Shown here: positions 52,090 through 61,589 of the stretch, piece by piece
Layout of the letters: every line of letters begins with the position of its first letter
How positions within the stretch are numbered: the stretch's first letter is position 1
Source of the DNA: Ferrigenium kumadai
GTDB lineage: Bacteria; Pseudomonadota; Gammaproteobacteria; Burkholderiales; Gallionellaceae
Length of the DNA stretch: 64,000 bases
Reading direction: 5' to 3'
Assembly: GCF_018324385.1 (NCBI RefSeq)
Contig: NZ_AP019536.1
Coordinates: 868,001 to 932,000 of the forward strand
Made by a program: the position numbers and the translations under genes
Notes under the pieces: model-generated
The model's database searches: none
The model's input: the letters and a program-made list of their open reading frames with translations, nothing else
What the model was told of the DNA's origin: nothing

Positions 52090-52097
52090 AGGTCATC

Positions 52098-52952
52098 ATG
52101 TCCCAAGGTAATTCCACGCAACAAAGGATCGCCGCGCAGGCCAACGCATTCAAGGTCGCCGCCGTGCAGATGGCCTCCGGCCCCAATGTCGAGGGTAACC
52201 TGGCCGAGGCGCGCCGCCTCATCGCCAAGGCCGTCGAGCAGGGCGCGCGCCTGGTGGTGCTGCCGGAATTCTTCGCCATCATGGGCATGAACGAGCAGGA
52301 CAAAGTAGCGGTGCGCGAGCAGCCGGGAGAGGGGAACGTCCATGCTTTCCTCAGCGAGACCGCGCGCCGGCACAAGATATGGCTGGTTGGCGGGTCCATC
52401 CCGCTGGCGGGCAATGCGCCGGAAAAGGTGCTGAACAGTTGCCTGGTGTTCGACGAACAGGGCGAGCAGGTGGCGCGCTATGACAAGATCCACCTGTTCA
52501 ACCTGGAGCTGGGCAACGAGAGCTATAACGAGGCCAAAACCATCGAGCCGGGCAACCAGGTGGTGGTGATCGACAGCCCGTTCGGACGCATCGGCCTGGC
52601 AATCTGCTACGACCTGCGCTTTCCCGAGCTGTTCCGAGCGATGAAGGGCGTGGACATCATCGTGCTGCCCTCCGCATTCACCGAGACCACGGGCAAGATG
52701 CACTGGGAAGTGCTGGTGCGCGCCCGTGCCGTGGAGAATCTCGCTTATGTTGTCGCCGCTGCGCAGGGCGGTTATCACGTCAACGGCCGCGAGACGCACG
52801 GTAACAGCATGGTCGTCGATCCCTGGGGCAGGGTGCTGGACCGGCTTCCGCGCGGTTCCGGCGTGGTGATCGCCGACATCAACCCGTCATACCAGACCAG
52901 CCTGCGCAACAGCCTGCCCGCGCTGTCGCATCGCATCATCTACGGTTGCTAG
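52098..52952 (+). CDS. Nitrilase-family carbon-nitrogen hydrolase (Nit/omega-amidase type)
   Basis: A 284-residue hydrolase with the Glu-Lys-Cys catalytic triad visible as [12 protein letters not shown] (Glu), RYDKIHLFN (Lys) and [13 protein letters not shown] (Cys). The sequence is closest to the Nit1/Nit2 branch, whose members repair deaminated glutathione or hydrolyse omega-amides. The exact substrate is not decidable from sequence. It follows yhdP by 8 bases and precedes tldD by 1 base, an arrangement shared with many beta- and gammaproteobacteria. Confidence 0.92.
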   Translation: MSQGNSTQQRIAAQANAFKVAAVQMASGPNVEGNLAEARRLIAKAVEQGARLVVLPEFFAIMGMNEQDKVAVREQPGEGNVHAFLSETARRHKIWLVGGSIPLAGNAPEKVLNSCLVFDEQGEQVARYDKIHLFNLELGNESYNEAKTIEPGNQVVVIDSPFGRIGLAICYDLRFPELFRAMKGVDIIVLPSAFTETTGKMHWEVLVRARAVENLAYVVAAAQGGYHVNGRETHGNSMVVDPWGRVLDRLPRGSGVVIADINPSYQTSLRNSLPALSHRIIYGC

Positions 52953-52953
52953 G

Positions 52954-54417
52954 ATGAATACCTTGAGCAAATCAAAGCAGTTCGACACACTCTTCGCCAC
53001 GGCCCAGCGATCGCTGCTGCTGCCATATTCCATCGAGTCGCGCCATATCGAGCAGGTGTTCGCCAGCATGATGGCTCACCGCCTCGACTATGCCGACCTG
53101 TATTTCCAGTACAGCCGCGCCGAGAGCTGGGCGCTGGAAGAAGGCATCGTCAAGTCCGGAAGTTTCCACATCGACCAGGGGGTGGGTGTGCGCGCGGTGA
53201 GCGGCGACAAGACCGCCTTCGCCTACTCCGACGATATCAGTCTGAACGCGCTGGAGAGCGCGGCTAAGGCCACGCGTGCCATCGCGCGCCAAGGCGGCAC
53301 GCAATCCGTTCCGGCCATGCACCACGGTTCGCGGCGTGCGATCTACCTGCCGCACGACCCCATCGCCAGCCTGAAGGACGCCGACAAGGTCGCATTGCTC
53401 GAGCGCGTCGAACGTTATGCGCGCGACCTCGATCCGCGCGTCACCCAGGTGATGGCCAGCCTTGCCGGAGAATATGAAGTGGTGATGGTGGCTCGCAACG
53501 ACGGCCTGCTGAACGCCGATATCCGCCCGCTGGTGCGCCTGTCGGTGCAGGTCATCGTCGAGAGTGACGGCCGGCGCGAGCAGGGTTCGGCCGGCGGCGG
53601 CGGGCGCTTCGACTACGCCTATTTCGACGACGGGATGCTGCGCGACTACGCTGCCAAAGCGGTGCATCAGGCCGTGGTCAACCTTGATGCCGCCCCCGCT
53701 CCGGCGGGCGAGATGACCGTGGTGCTGGGCAACGGCTGGCCGGGCATCCTGCTGCACGAGGCCATCGGCCACGGGCTCGAAGGCGACTTCAACCGCAAGG
53801 GCAGTTCGGCGTTCTCCGGGCGGGTCGGCGAACGCGTCGCGGCACCGGGCGTCACCGTGGTGGATGACGGCACCATCGCGTCGCGTCGCGGCTCGTTGCA
53901 GATGGACGATGAAGGCAACCCGACGCAATGCACCACGCTGATCGAGAACGGCATCCTCAAGGGGTATCTCCAGGACACCATGAACGCGCGGCTGATGGGC
54001 GTGCCGGTCACGGGCAACGCGCGGCGCGAATCCTACGCGCACCTGCCGATGCCGCGCATGACCAACACCATGATGCTGAACGGCGACAAGACGCCCGAGG
54101 AGATCATCGCCTCGGTCAAGCACGGACTGTATGCGGTGAATTTCGGCGGCGGCCAGGTTGATATCACCAGCGGCAAGTTCGTGTTCTCCACCACCGAGGC
54201 CTATATGATCGAGGACGGCAAGGTCACGCATCCGGTGAAGGGCGCGACGCTGATCGGCAACGGTCCCGACGCGCTGACTCGCATCTCCATGATAGGCAAC
54301 GACCTTGCGCTCGATCCCGGTGTCGGTACCTGCGGCAAGGAGGGCCAGAGCGTCCCAGTGGGCGTGGGCCAGCCGACGGTGCGCATCGACGGACTGACCG
54401 TGGGTGGTACGGCATAG
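52954..54417 (+). CDS. tldD: Metalloprotease TldD
   Basis: A 487-residue zinc protease subunit that works with TldE/PmbA to degrade unfolded peptides and to mature microcin-like peptides and antitoxins. The zinc motif [11 protein letters not shown] holds the HExxxH residues. [27 protein letters not shown] and [20 protein letters not shown] segments are hallmarks. Length matches E. coli TldD (481). It ends the yhdP-nitrilase-tldD run. pmbA is not in the window. Confidence 0.97.
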   Translation: MNTLSKSKQFDTLFATAQRSLLLPYSIESRHIEQVFASMMAHRLDYADLYFQYSRAESWALEEGIVKSGSFHIDQGVGVRAVSGDKTAFAYSDDISLNALESAAKATRAIARQGGTQSVPAMHHGSRRAIYLPHDPIASLKDADKVALLERVERYARDLDPRVTQVMASLAGEYEVVMVARNDGLLNADIRPLVRLSVQVIVESDGRREQGSAGGGGRFDYAYFDDGMLRDYAAKAVHQAVVNLDAAPAPAGEMTVVLGNGWPGILLHEAIGHGLEGDFNRKGSSAFSGRVGERVAAPGVTVVDDGTIASRRGSLQMDDEGNPTQCTTLIENGILKGYLQDTMNARLMGVPVTGNARRESYAHLPMPRMTNTMMLNGDKTPEEIIASVKHGLYAVNFGGGQVDITSGKFVFSTTEAYMIEDGKVTHPVKGATLIGNGPDALTRISMIGNDLALDPGVGTCGKEGQSVPVGVGQPTVRIDGLTVGGTA

Positions 54418-54454
54418 GCGTTGCTTGCCTCCTGCCGCAAAGTCAGGTGTGCTG

Positions 54455-54622
54455 CTAGCGTGCCAGCAGCAAGAATGCAATCAGAACGATCAGTGCGATC
54501 AATGCGATAAGTGCGAGCGAGGGAAGAGATTCCCTCCAAGTCAGTTTGGGTTCTTTCGACTTGGCGCTTATTCTGAGCGTCGAGTCGCGCTCATCGCGAA
54601 GTTTTCCGTGCTTGAATTTCAT
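54455..54622 (-). CDS. Small single-pass membrane protein, 55 residues
   Basis: A 55-codon gene facing tldD. The ATG at 54622 has a strong Shine-Dalgarno (AAGGAGATC) 8 bases upstream. The first 30 residues are charged and basic (MKFKHGKLRDERDSTLRI, then KSKEPKLTWRES). The last 22 form a single hydrophobic helix (SLALIALIALIVLIAFLLLA) ending in Arg. It looks like a C-tail-anchored small protein. No family is recognised. Evidence is the ribosome site, a clean helix and compact codon use; expression is unproven. Confidence 0.65.
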   Translation of the reverse strand: MKFKHGKLRDERDSTLRISAKSKEPKLTWRESLPSLALIALIALIVLIAFLLLAR

Positions 54623-54701
54623 TATATTGATCTCCTTGTGTACCGGTGATTCTAAATCAAGGACACGTTAATTTAGACAGCCAACCCAAAATCTGTTCGG
54701 C

Positions 54702-55082
54702 CTACTTCATCGCAAGATGTCGCGCCGTGATGTAATCCCGCGTGTTGACGTGCCGGACGAACCAGTCGGCGAGGCCGGCTTCGATGTAGTCCAGCAGGTT
54801 CGCCATGTCTCCCTCCTGCCGCCATTGCGCGATGCGTTCCGAAAAATCCGCCAGCGCGCGGTCGTGATCACGCTTGTGTGCTGCGCTGGGCGGAAACTGT
54901 GCGGTTTCCATGGCCCGTTCTTCCCTGGCGAACTGTTGCTGTATGTGTTGCAGCAATTCGCCCAGTTGCGCGGCTATGTCCGCGTCGGGCGCCTGCCGGT
55001 CGAACAGGTCGAGTACCGCTTCGCGCAGTTCGATGAAGCGGGTGTGGTCGAACAGGTTGGCGATGTCGTGCTGGCTGGTCAT
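54702..55082 (-). CDS. Hemerythrin-like protein with an incomplete di-iron site
   Basis: A 126-residue four-helix protein. Recognisable ligand positions are FDHTRF (helix A His), FAREERAM (helix B Glu), AAHKRDHDRAL (two His of helix C) and WFVRHVNTRDY (His and Asp of helix D). The helix B His that normally precedes Phe-x-x-Glu-Glu is Gln50 (QQFAREE), so one iron ligand is missing. Hemerythrin-like proteins carry or sense oxygen; this one may bind altered iron, another metal, or none. It lies alone between the small membrane gene and ribF on the opposite strand. Confidence 0.85.
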   Translation of the reverse strand: MTSQHDIANLFDHTRFIELREAVLDLFDRQAPDADIAAQLGELLQHIQQQFAREERAMETAQFPPSAAHKRDHDRALADFSERIAQWRQEGDMANLLDYIEAGLADWFVRHVNTRDYITARHLAMK

Positions 55083-55144
55083 GGTTTCCTTTCTCTGTCC
55101 AGTTGAGCGGCGCGTGCCGGTCTCGCGGTATAATCCGCGCCGTT

Positions 55145-56071
55145 ATGCAGATTCTACGCGGACTTTATTCTCCAAGCACACAGCCTGTCGCTCTCACCAT
55201 CGGTAATTTCGACGGGGTGCATCTCGGCCATCGGGCATTGCTGAGTGAGTTGCGCTCGGCGGCGGTTCGGCTCGGTCTGCAGACGGCGGCGGTGATCTTC
55301 GAGCCGCATCCGCGCGAGTTCTTTGCGCCGCAGCAGGCGCCGGCGCGGCTGACCAGTCTGCGCGAGAAGCTGGAACTGTTCGAAGCCATCGGCGTCGATC
55401 GCGTGCATGTGTGCCGCTTCGATGCGGGTTTTGCGCAAATGGGCGCGGGGGATTTTATTCTGGCGTTGCACGAGAAGGTGCATGCGAAGTTCGTGCTGAT
55501 CGGCGACGACTTCCGCTTCGGCAGCGGGCGTGCGGGCGATTTCGGGCTGATGGAGAAGATCGGCGCGCAGCGCGGTTTCGAGGTGCAGGCCGTGCGCAGC
55601 GTGCTGCACGACGGCGTGCGCGTCTCCAGCACGGGGATCCGCGCGGCGCTGGCGGCGGGGCAGATGCGCGAGGCGCAAGGCTATCTGGGACGGCCCTACA
55701 GCATCAGCGGGCGCGTGGTGCATGGCGACGGCATGGGGCGCAAGCTGGGTTTCCCCACAGCGAACATCCAGCTGAAGCATAACCGTCCTCCGTTGTCCGG
55801 CATCTTCGTGGTGCAGGTGCATGCCGAAGGGATGGGCGTACTGCAGGGGGCGGCGAGCCTCGGCGTGCGCCCGACGGTGACCCGGGACGCGAAGCCGGTG
55901 CTGGAAGTGCACCTGTTCGAGTTCGCGCAGCAGATCTATGGAAAACACCTGCGCGTGGAATTTCTGCAGAAGCTGCGCGACGAAGAGAAATACCCCGACC
56001 TTGAAAGTTTGACGAAACAGATCGCGCTCGATGTGGCGCATGCGAAAAAGTGGTTTGAACAACATGACTGA
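55145..56071 (+). CDS. ribF: Bifunctional riboflavin kinase/FMN adenylyltransferase
   Basis: A 308-residue enzyme that makes FMN and then FAD from riboflavin. The N-terminal nucleotidyltransferase shows [16 protein letters not shown] and the conserved region around [14 protein letters not shown]. The C-terminal kinase has [20 protein letters not shown]. The start is the ATG at 55145; the frame is open upstream but lacks family sequence. Its last 8 bases overlap ileS, in the conserved ribF-ileS-lspA-ispH order. Confidence 0.96.
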   Translation: MQILRGLYSPSTQPVALTIGNFDGVHLGHRALLSELRSAAVRLGLQTAAVIFEPHPREFFAPQQAPARLTSLREKLELFEAIGVDRVHVCRFDAGFAQMGAGDFILALHEKVHAKFVLIGDDFRFGSGRAGDFGLMEKIGAQRGFEVQAVRSVLHDGVRVSSTGIRAALAAGQMREAQGYLGRPYSISGRVVHGDGMGRKLGFPTANIQLKHNRPPLSGIFVVQVHAEGMGVLQGAASLGVRPTVTRDAKPVLEVHLFEFAQQIYGKHLRVEFLQKLRDEEKYPDLESLTKQIALDVAHAKKWFEQHD

Positions 56072-58919
56072 CGAAAAGAAGAAGTACCCCCTCAACCTGC
56101 CCGATACCCCGTTCCCGATGCGCGGCGACCTCGCCAAGCGTGAGCCGCAGATGCTGGCTCAATGGCAGGCACAGCAGCGCTACCAGAAGATACGCGCGGC
56201 CAAGCTGGGCAAGCCGAAGTTCATCCTGCACGACGGCCCGCCGTATGCGAACGGCGACATCCATATCGGCCATGCGGTGAACAAGATCCTTAAGGACATC
56301 ATCATCAAATCGAAGACGCTGGCCGGCTTCGACGCGCCCTACGTGCCGGGCTGGGATTGCCACGGCCTGCCGATCGAGCTGCAGGTGGAAAAGAAGCACG
56401 GCAAGGAGATCCCTCCGGCGAAGTTCCGCGAGCTGTGCCGCGAATATGCGAAGGAGCAGATCGAGCGCCAGAAGAAGGATTTCATCCGCCTCGGCGTGCT
56501 GGGCGACTGGGATAATCCCTACCTGACCATGGACTTCAAGACCGAGGCCGACATCATGCGTGCGCTCGGCAGCATCTACGAGCGCGGCTACCTGTACCAG
56601 GGGCGCAAGCCGGTGAACTGGTGCCTGGATTGCCAGTCCGCGCTGGCCGAAGCGGAAGTGGAATACGAGGACAAGGTCTCGCCCGCCATCGACGTCGGCT
56701 TCGAGGTGAAGGACAAGCATGCGCTGGAGAAGGCATTCGGCGTGTCGCTGCCGGGCGATGCGAAGGTCTATGCGGTGATCTGGACCACCACGCCGTGGAC
56801 GCTGCCAGCCAACCAGGCGGTGAGCGTGCACCCCGAGCACGAATACCGTCTGGTGAAGACCGGAAAGGGTTATCTGTTGCTGGTGGCGGAGTTGATGGAG
56901 TCCTGTCTGCAGCGCTACCAGCTGACCGGCGAGGTGGCTGGCAGCGGCAAGGGCAAGGCGCTGGAACATCTGCCGCTGCAACACCCGTTCTATGACCGCA
57001 TCGTGCCCATCATCTGCGGCGAGCACGTCACGCTGGAAGCGGGTACCGGCCTGGTCCACACCGCGCCGGCGCACGGTCTGGACGACTACTTCGTGGGGCA
57101 GAAGTACAACCTGCCTAACGACAATCCGGTGGGCGACGACGGCAAATTCATCTCGACCACGCAGCCGGTCGGCGATACGGCCTTGGCGGGCGTGTTCGTG
57201 TGGAAGGCGAACGACATCGTGCTGCATACGCTGGAAGCGAGCGGACATCTGCTGCACCAGGAAAAGCTGAAGCACAGCTATCCGCACTGCTGGCGTCACA
57301 AGACGCCGATCATCTTCCGTTCCACGCCGCAATGGTTCATCGGCATGGACAGCGTCGCCTATCCGGTGGATGCAGATGTCGAGAAGCTGGTGCGGGAGGG
57401 GCGTCACGCATCGCAGGATGGGCAGCGTCTGCGCGACCTCGCGAACAAGGCAGTCGAGCACACGAAGTTCTTCCCCGCGTGGGGCCGTGCCCGCCTCGAG
57501 GCGATGATTCGCAATCGCCCAGACTGGTGCGTGTCGCGCCAGCGCAACTGGGGCGTGCCGATGCCGTTCTTCGTGCACAAGGAGACCAGTCAGCTGCATC
57601 CGCGCACGCCGGAATTGCTGGAAAAGGTCGCCGAGCTGGTCGAACAGTCCGGCATCGAGGCGTGGTTCAGCCTGAACTCGGTGGACCTGCTGGGCGAGGA
57701 TGCGGCGCATTACCGCAAGCTCTCCGATACGCTGGACGTGTGGTTCGATTCCGGCAGCACGCATGCGGCGGTGCTGGCGCGGCGTGCAGACCTGCGTTCG
57801 CCCGCGGACCTCTACCTGGAAGGTTCCGACCAGCATCGCGGCTGGTTCCAGTCGTCCCTGCTGACCGGCTGCGCCATCAACGGCCGCGCCCCTTACGAGG
57901 CGCTGCTCACGCACGGTTTCGTGGTGGACGGGCAGGGGCACAAGATGTCCAAGTCCAAGGGCAACGTGATCGCGCCGCAGAAGATCTTCGACACCATGGG
58001 GGCCGATATCCTGCGTCTGTGGGTGGCTTCCACCGATTATTCCGGCGAGCTGACCATCTCCGACGAGATCCTCAAGCGCGTGGTGGAAAGCTACCGGCGT
58101 ATCCGCAACACGCTGCGTTTCCTGCTGGCGAACACCGCCGATTTCGACACCGCGAAACATGCCATGCCGGTATCCGAATGGCTGGAGATCGACCGCTATG
58201 CGCTGGCGCTGACACGTAAGTTGCAGGACGAGATCGTGGCGGATTACGGGCGCTACGAGTTCCACCTGGTTGCGCAGAAGCTGCAGAACTTCTGCTCGGA
58301 AGAGCTGGGCGGCTTCTATCTCGATATCCTGAAAGACCGCCTGTATACCGCGGGCGAGGATTCGAAGGCACGCCGCTCGGCGCAGAACGCGCTGTATCAC
58401 ATCACCCACAGTCTGGTTCGGCTGATGGCGCCGGTCCTCAGTTTCACCGGCGAGGAAGTATGGACGGCGTTGACCGGCAAGGACGACGAGAGCGTGTTCA
58501 TCGGCGAATGGCATGCGTTGCCCGATGCGGAACTGGATGCCGAAGCGATCGCTGCATGGCTGAAGGTTGAGGCTTGGCGCGCGAAGGTCAACAAGCAGCT
58601 GGAGGAGGCGCGGGCGGCGGGAATGATCGGTTCCGCGCTGGCCGCCGAGGTGGATGTGTATGCGTTCGGCGAGGATTATGACGTGCTGGCGCGCCTGGGT
58701 AACGACCTGCGCTTCGTATTCATCACCTCGCGCGCCACGGTTCATCATGCGGAGAGCGAAGCCGAACAGCACATCGACGTTTCCGCCAGCCTGCACGACA
58801 AATGCGAGCGTTGCTGGCACTACCGGGAAGACGTCGCCGCGGATGCCGCGCATCCCGCGCTGTGCGGACGTTGCGTGAGCAATCTGTTCGGCAGCGGCGA
58901 GGCGCGCAGTCATGCTTAG
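56064..58919 (+). CDS. ileS: Isoleucyl-tRNA synthetase
   Basis: A 951-residue class I synthetase. The HIGH motif is in [15 protein letters not shown] and the KMSKS motif is in [10 protein letters not shown]. The editing (CP1) domain carries [15 protein letters not shown]. The C-terminal zinc site is formed by CERCWHYR and later CGRCVSNLF. The ATG at 56064 fits known N-termini ([19 protein letters not shown]) and overlaps ribF. Length is close to E. coli IleS (938). The stop overlaps the lspA start by 8 bases. Confidence 0.98.
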   Translation: MTDEKKKYPLNLPDTPFPMRGDLAKREPQMLAQWQAQQRYQKIRAAKLGKPKFILHDGPPYANGDIHIGHAVNKILKDIIIKSKTLAGFDAPYVPGWDCHGLPIELQVEKKHGKEIPPAKFRELCREYAKEQIERQKKDFIRLGVLGDWDNPYLTMDFKTEADIMRALGSIYERGYLYQGRKPVNWCLDCQSALAEAEVEYEDKVSPAIDVGFEVKDKHALEKAFGVSLPGDAKVYAVIWTTTPWTLPANQAVSVHPEHEYRLVKTGKGYLLLVAELMESCLQRYQLTGEVAGSGKGKALEHLPLQHPFYDRIVPIICGEHVTLEAGTGLVHTAPAHGLDDYFVGQKYNLPNDNPVGDDGKFISTTQPVGDTALAGVFVWKANDIVLHTLEASGHLLHQEKLKHSYPHCWRHKTPIIFRSTPQWFIGMDSVAYPVDADVEKLVREGRHASQDGQRLRDLANKAVEHTKFFPAWGRARLEAMIRNRPDWCVSRQRNWGVPMPFFVHKETSQLHPRTPELLEKVAELVEQSGIEAWFSLNSVDLLGEDAAHYRKLSDTLDVWFDSGSTHAAVLARRADLRSPADLYLEGSDQHRGWFQSSLLTGCAINGRAPYEALLTHGFVVDGQGHKMSKSKGNVIAPQKIFDTMGADILRLWVASTDYSGELTISDEILKRVVESYRRIRNTLRFLLANTADFDTAKHAMPVSEWLEIDRYALALTRKLQDEIVADYGRYEFHLVAQKLQNFCSEELGGFYLDILKDRLYTAGEDSKARRSAQNALYHITHSLVRLMAPVLSFTGEEVWTALTGKDDESVFIGEWHALPDAELDAEAIAAWLKVEAWRAKVNKQLEEARAAGMIGSALAAEVDVYAFGEDYDVLARLGNDLRFVFITSRATVHHAESEAEQHIDVSASLHDKCERCWHYREDVAADAAHPALCGRCVSNLFGSGEARSHA

Positions 58920-59382
58920 CCGCTGGCTGGCTGTCGCGGCGCTGGTGATCGTGCTCGACCAGCTGAGCAAGCTGTGGATCACCCACCACTTCGTCCTCGG
59001 CGAAAGCCTCTACGTCCTCGGCGTGTTCGACCTGGTGCTGGCGCACAACACCGGTGCGGCGTTCAACTTCCTGCACGACGCGGGCGGAATTCAGCGCTGG
59101 CTGTTCGGTGGCATCGCCGTCGTTGCCTCGGCCTGGATCGTGGTGCTGCTGCGCAAACATTCGGCCCAGATGCTGTTTGCGCTGGCGCTGAGCCTGATTC
59201 TCGGCGGCGCGCTGGGCAACCTGATCGACCGCATCGCCTACGGCCACGTGGTGGATTTCCTGGCGTTCCATTGGGACGAGCACTACTTTCCCGCCTTCAA
59301 TGTCGCCGACTCGGCGATCACCATAGGCGCCGGGCTGTTGATCCTGGACAGTCTGCGCTCTGCCCGCCATAGCGGCGACTGA
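58912..59382 (+). CDS. lspA: Lipoprotein signal peptidase (signal peptidase II)
   Basis: A 156-residue aspartyl protease with four membrane helices that removes lipoprotein signal peptides after diacylglyceryl transfer. The two catalytic aspartates lie in [11 protein letters not shown] and [25 protein letters not shown] and VVDFLAFHW are family segments. It overlaps ileS by 8 bases, so it is translated from the ribF-ileS message. Its substrates here would include the entericidin-like lipoprotein at 16.4 kb. Confidence 0.97.
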   Translation: MLSRWLAVAALVIVLDQLSKLWITHHFVLGESLYVLGVFDLVLAHNTGAAFNFLHDAGGIQRWLFGGIAVVASAWIVVLLRKHSAQMLFALALSLILGGALGNLIDRIAYGHVVDFLAFHWDEHYFPAFNVADSAITIGAGLLILDSLRSARHSGD

Positions 59383-59393
59383 TGTCATCTGTT

Positions 59394-59434
59394 TGATTCT
59401 CAATCGAATCATATCCTTTTGTTAAAAAGGATAT
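59394..59434. repeat. Two adjacent palindromes downstream of lspA
   Basis: TGATTC-TCAATC-GAATCA (59394-59411) is followed at once by ATATCCTTTT-GTTA-AAAAGGATAT (59411-59434), a perfect 10-bp stem. The second has no U-run on the plus strand and overlaps a candidate promoter, so it could be a weak terminator, an operator, or both. Confidence 0.6.
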
Positions 59435-59446
59435 AAAAAATATATA
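59419..59446 (+). promoter_or_regulatory. Candidate promoter of the stressosome-like module
   Basis: TTGTTA (59419-59424), 16 bases, TATATA (59441-59446). The region is unusually AT-rich for this genome. The -35 box overlaps the palindrome at 59411-59434, which would allow repressor control. Confidence 0.4.
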
Positions 59447-59529
59447 TGCATTTTGCGCGATAGGCAGGGCCTGCAATTTGTGTTTCAATCCACGCTTCAA
59501 TGACTTGTGGCATTGGCGGGGGATTTCTG

Positions 59530-60525
59530 GTGGAAGCGGAAGAGATTCTGAAGCAAAACCTGGCAATCGAGCCGGATTTGCAGAACTTCATCGAGTTTGT
59601 GCTGAAAAGCGTACACAAACTCGAGGGGAACGCGTTCGCCGCCGCTGTCGCTTTGCTTCACCTGCTGGAAAGATTGCGCCATGCCGGGGCGGCGGTCGGC
59701 CGCCCGATGACGGTCAGTCTGGCATTGCGGGAGAGGCAACTGATCGTGCAATGGGGCAAGGGTGAACAGACCAGGATCGTGACCTTGGCCAAACTGCCCA
59801 GCCCGGAATTGGTCACCGAATTGCGCACTTTTCTGGCGAATTCCGTCGCCATGGTCGATCCCGAGATACTGTTGCAACGCAACATCGACATGATGCGGCA
59901 TTTCGACGAGACGCGAGCCAATGCGGAAAGGGAACTTGAAATCCTGCAGCGGTCCCTGAAACGGCGGCAGAGCGAACTGATGGAGATCATGCGTCAGGCC
60001 GAAACCGATGCGTTGACCGGCCTGTACAACCGCCGCGCTTTCGATGCACGGCTCAAGCAGGTATTCCTGCACACCATGCGGCAGAAAAGCGCACCGGTCT
60101 CTCTGCTGTTCTTCGATCTCGACCATTTCAAGGAAATCAACGACCAGTTCGGTCACCAGGTCGGCGACGAGCATCTGGCCAAGATGGCCAATGTGCTGCG
60201 CAAGGTGATTCGCGAAGACGTGGATTTCGCCTTCAGGTTCGGCGGCGACGAGTTCGCCGTGGTGATCTTCGCCGATTACCCGCATGCCTGCGACAAGGCG
60301 AAACAGGTGCTGGGAATGATGGAGGGCAAGGTGAGTGTCGGGGTCGCTACTATCAACAAGGATACCAGCGATGATCTGTCGATCGACGACTTCATCCGCC
60401 GCGCAGACAACGCGCTGTACGAGGCGAAGCGACGGGGGCGCGGGCGGACTGTGGTCGAGCCTTGCACCTCGCAGGCGAACGGGACATGCCGGGCGCCCTG
60501 CCCGGAAATGGGGTGTTGCGCATGA
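59530..60525 (+). CDS. Diguanylate cyclase with an uncharacterised N-terminal domain
   Basis: About 331 residues from GTG 59530, which has GGGGGA at 59517-59522; an ATG at 59500 without a ribosome site would add 10 residues. The N-terminal ~135 residues (LAIEPDLQNFIEFVLKSVHK, then a mixed alpha/beta part) match no domain I recognise. A coiled coil (about 130-165, ELEILQRSLKRRQSELMEIM) leads into a GGDEF domain with intact signature GGDEF at residues 238-242 and DALTGLYNRRAF at its start. It should make cyclic-di-GMP. Its stop overlaps the next gene (ATGA), so it is the coupled first gene of a four-gene partner-switching unit. Confidence 0.92.
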   Translation: MEAEEILKQNLAIEPDLQNFIEFVLKSVHKLEGNAFAAAVALLHLLERLRHAGAAVGRPMTVSLALRERQLIVQWGKGEQTRIVTLAKLPSPELVTELRTFLANSVAMVDPEILLQRNIDMMRHFDETRANAERELEILQRSLKRRQSELMEIMRQAETDALTGLYNRRAFDARLKQVFLHTMRQKSAPVSLLFFDLDHFKEINDQFGHQVGDEHLAKMANVLRKVIREDVDFAFRFGGDEFAVVIFADYPHACDKAKQVLGMMEGKVSVGVATINKDTSDDLSIDDFIRRADNALYEAKRRGRGRTVVEPCTSQANGTCRAPCPEMGCCA

Positions 60526-61565
60526 CCCGGATAATCGACAGCGCCTTGGATTGCAAGCTGCTGCACAGCGGCCCCACCCAGGACGAGAGCACGCTGGTGC
60601 TGCTGCGTTCCAAGATATTTGCGATCGCCAAACGCTTGGGCATTTCCGACCTGAGGCGCGAGGACATTCTGTTGGTCGCTGCCGAGCTGGCGACCAATAA
60701 CATCAAGCATGCCAATGGGCGCGGCATGATCCAGGTGTGGCAGCAGCCCGGCCCGGTGCTGGACATCCTTTCGCTGGATTACGGTCCCGGCATCGCCGAT
60801 ATCGCACAGGCCGAGCAAGATGGCTTTTCCACCGCGAACACTTTCGGCAAGGGGCTGGGTGCCATCCGCCGCCTGAGCGACGAATCCTATTTCTACTCGC
60901 AGCATAACGGCTCCGGGCCGGTGACCAAGTGGAGCGGGACCGTCTTTCTCGCCCGTTTTCATCTTGCCGCCGACAAGAGCGGGGTGCTGGGCAACGACAT
61001 CGGTATGTTCTCCCGCTCGCTGTCCGACACACGCCATAACGGTGATCGCATCTATCTGCAGAAGAAGGATGGCCGGTTGCGCTGGCTGCATCTCGACGGC
61101 TTGGGGCATGGCGCGGAAGCGCAGAGTGCCACCGCCAATCTGGCCTCGCATGTCGACCATCCGGAGGGACTCGAGGCGATTCTGGCCGGAGTGGACCGTC
61201 AGCTGGTCCCTACGCGCGGCGCAGTGGCCGCGGTATGCGAGATCGACACGGCTCGGCGCGACCTGCAGCTGCTAGGCGTGGGGGATATGCATGCCCGCAT
61301 CTTCGAAAAGGACGAGATGCAGTATGTCTCTTTTGCCCCCGGCATTCTGGGGCGGGAGCATCGGGCGACCTCGCCGTTCCGGGCCACGCTCGGACAGCGG
61401 AGCGTGGTTGTGACCGCGAGCGACGGTATCCGGCGCAACTGGGATACAGGGAATTTCGTCGGGCTGTTCAACCAGCATCCCCAGTTGATTGCCTACACGC
61501 TGGGGAATATCATGGGGCGCGTTTCGGATGACCAGTCGATCTGTGTTTCGGTAGTCGGTAAATAA
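60522..61565 (+). CDS. RsbT-like kinase fused to an RsbX/SpoIIE-type phosphatase
   Basis: A 347-residue two-domain protein. Residues 1-140 form a GHKL ATPase of the RsbT/RsbW kind: Glu55-x3-Asn59 (AAELATNNIKHA), DYGPGI and GKGLGAIRRLSDE. Residues 150-347 form a PP2C-type phosphatase with metal-binding aspartates in HLDGLGHGAEA, TASDGIRRNW and VSDDQSICVSV. In stressosomes RsbT phosphorylates RsbR/RsbS and RsbX removes the phosphate, so the two opposing activities are here in one chain. It overlaps the cyclase gene by four bases. The RsbR-like gene follows after 24 bases. Confidence 0.88.
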   Translation: MTRIIDSALDCKLLHSGPTQDESTLVLLRSKIFAIAKRLGISDLRREDILLVAAELATNNIKHANGRGMIQVWQQPGPVLDILSLDYGPGIADIAQAEQDGFSTANTFGKGLGAIRRLSDESYFYSQHNGSGPVTKWSGTVFLARFHLAADKSGVLGNDIGMFSRSLSDTRHNGDRIYLQKKDGRLRWLHLDGLGHGAEAQSATANLASHVDHPEGLEAILAGVDRQLVPTRGAVAAVCEIDTARRDLQLLGVGDMHARIFEKDEMQYVSFAPGILGREHRATSPFRATLGQRSVVVTASDGIRRNWDTGNFVGLFNQHPQLIAYTLGNIMGRVSDDQSICVSVVGK

Positions 61566-61589
61566 CTTAAACAATCAGGGGGAAATGCA

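Noticed and set aside
55704..58982. Open frame of 1092 codons on the minus strand across ileS
   Set aside because: It lies antisense to a certain ileS, with no recognisable domain or ribosome site.
59383..59499. Intrinsic terminator for lspA
   Set aside because: The hairpin at 59411-59434 is followed by A-rich rather than U-rich sequence on the plus strand, so I list it only as a palindrome.
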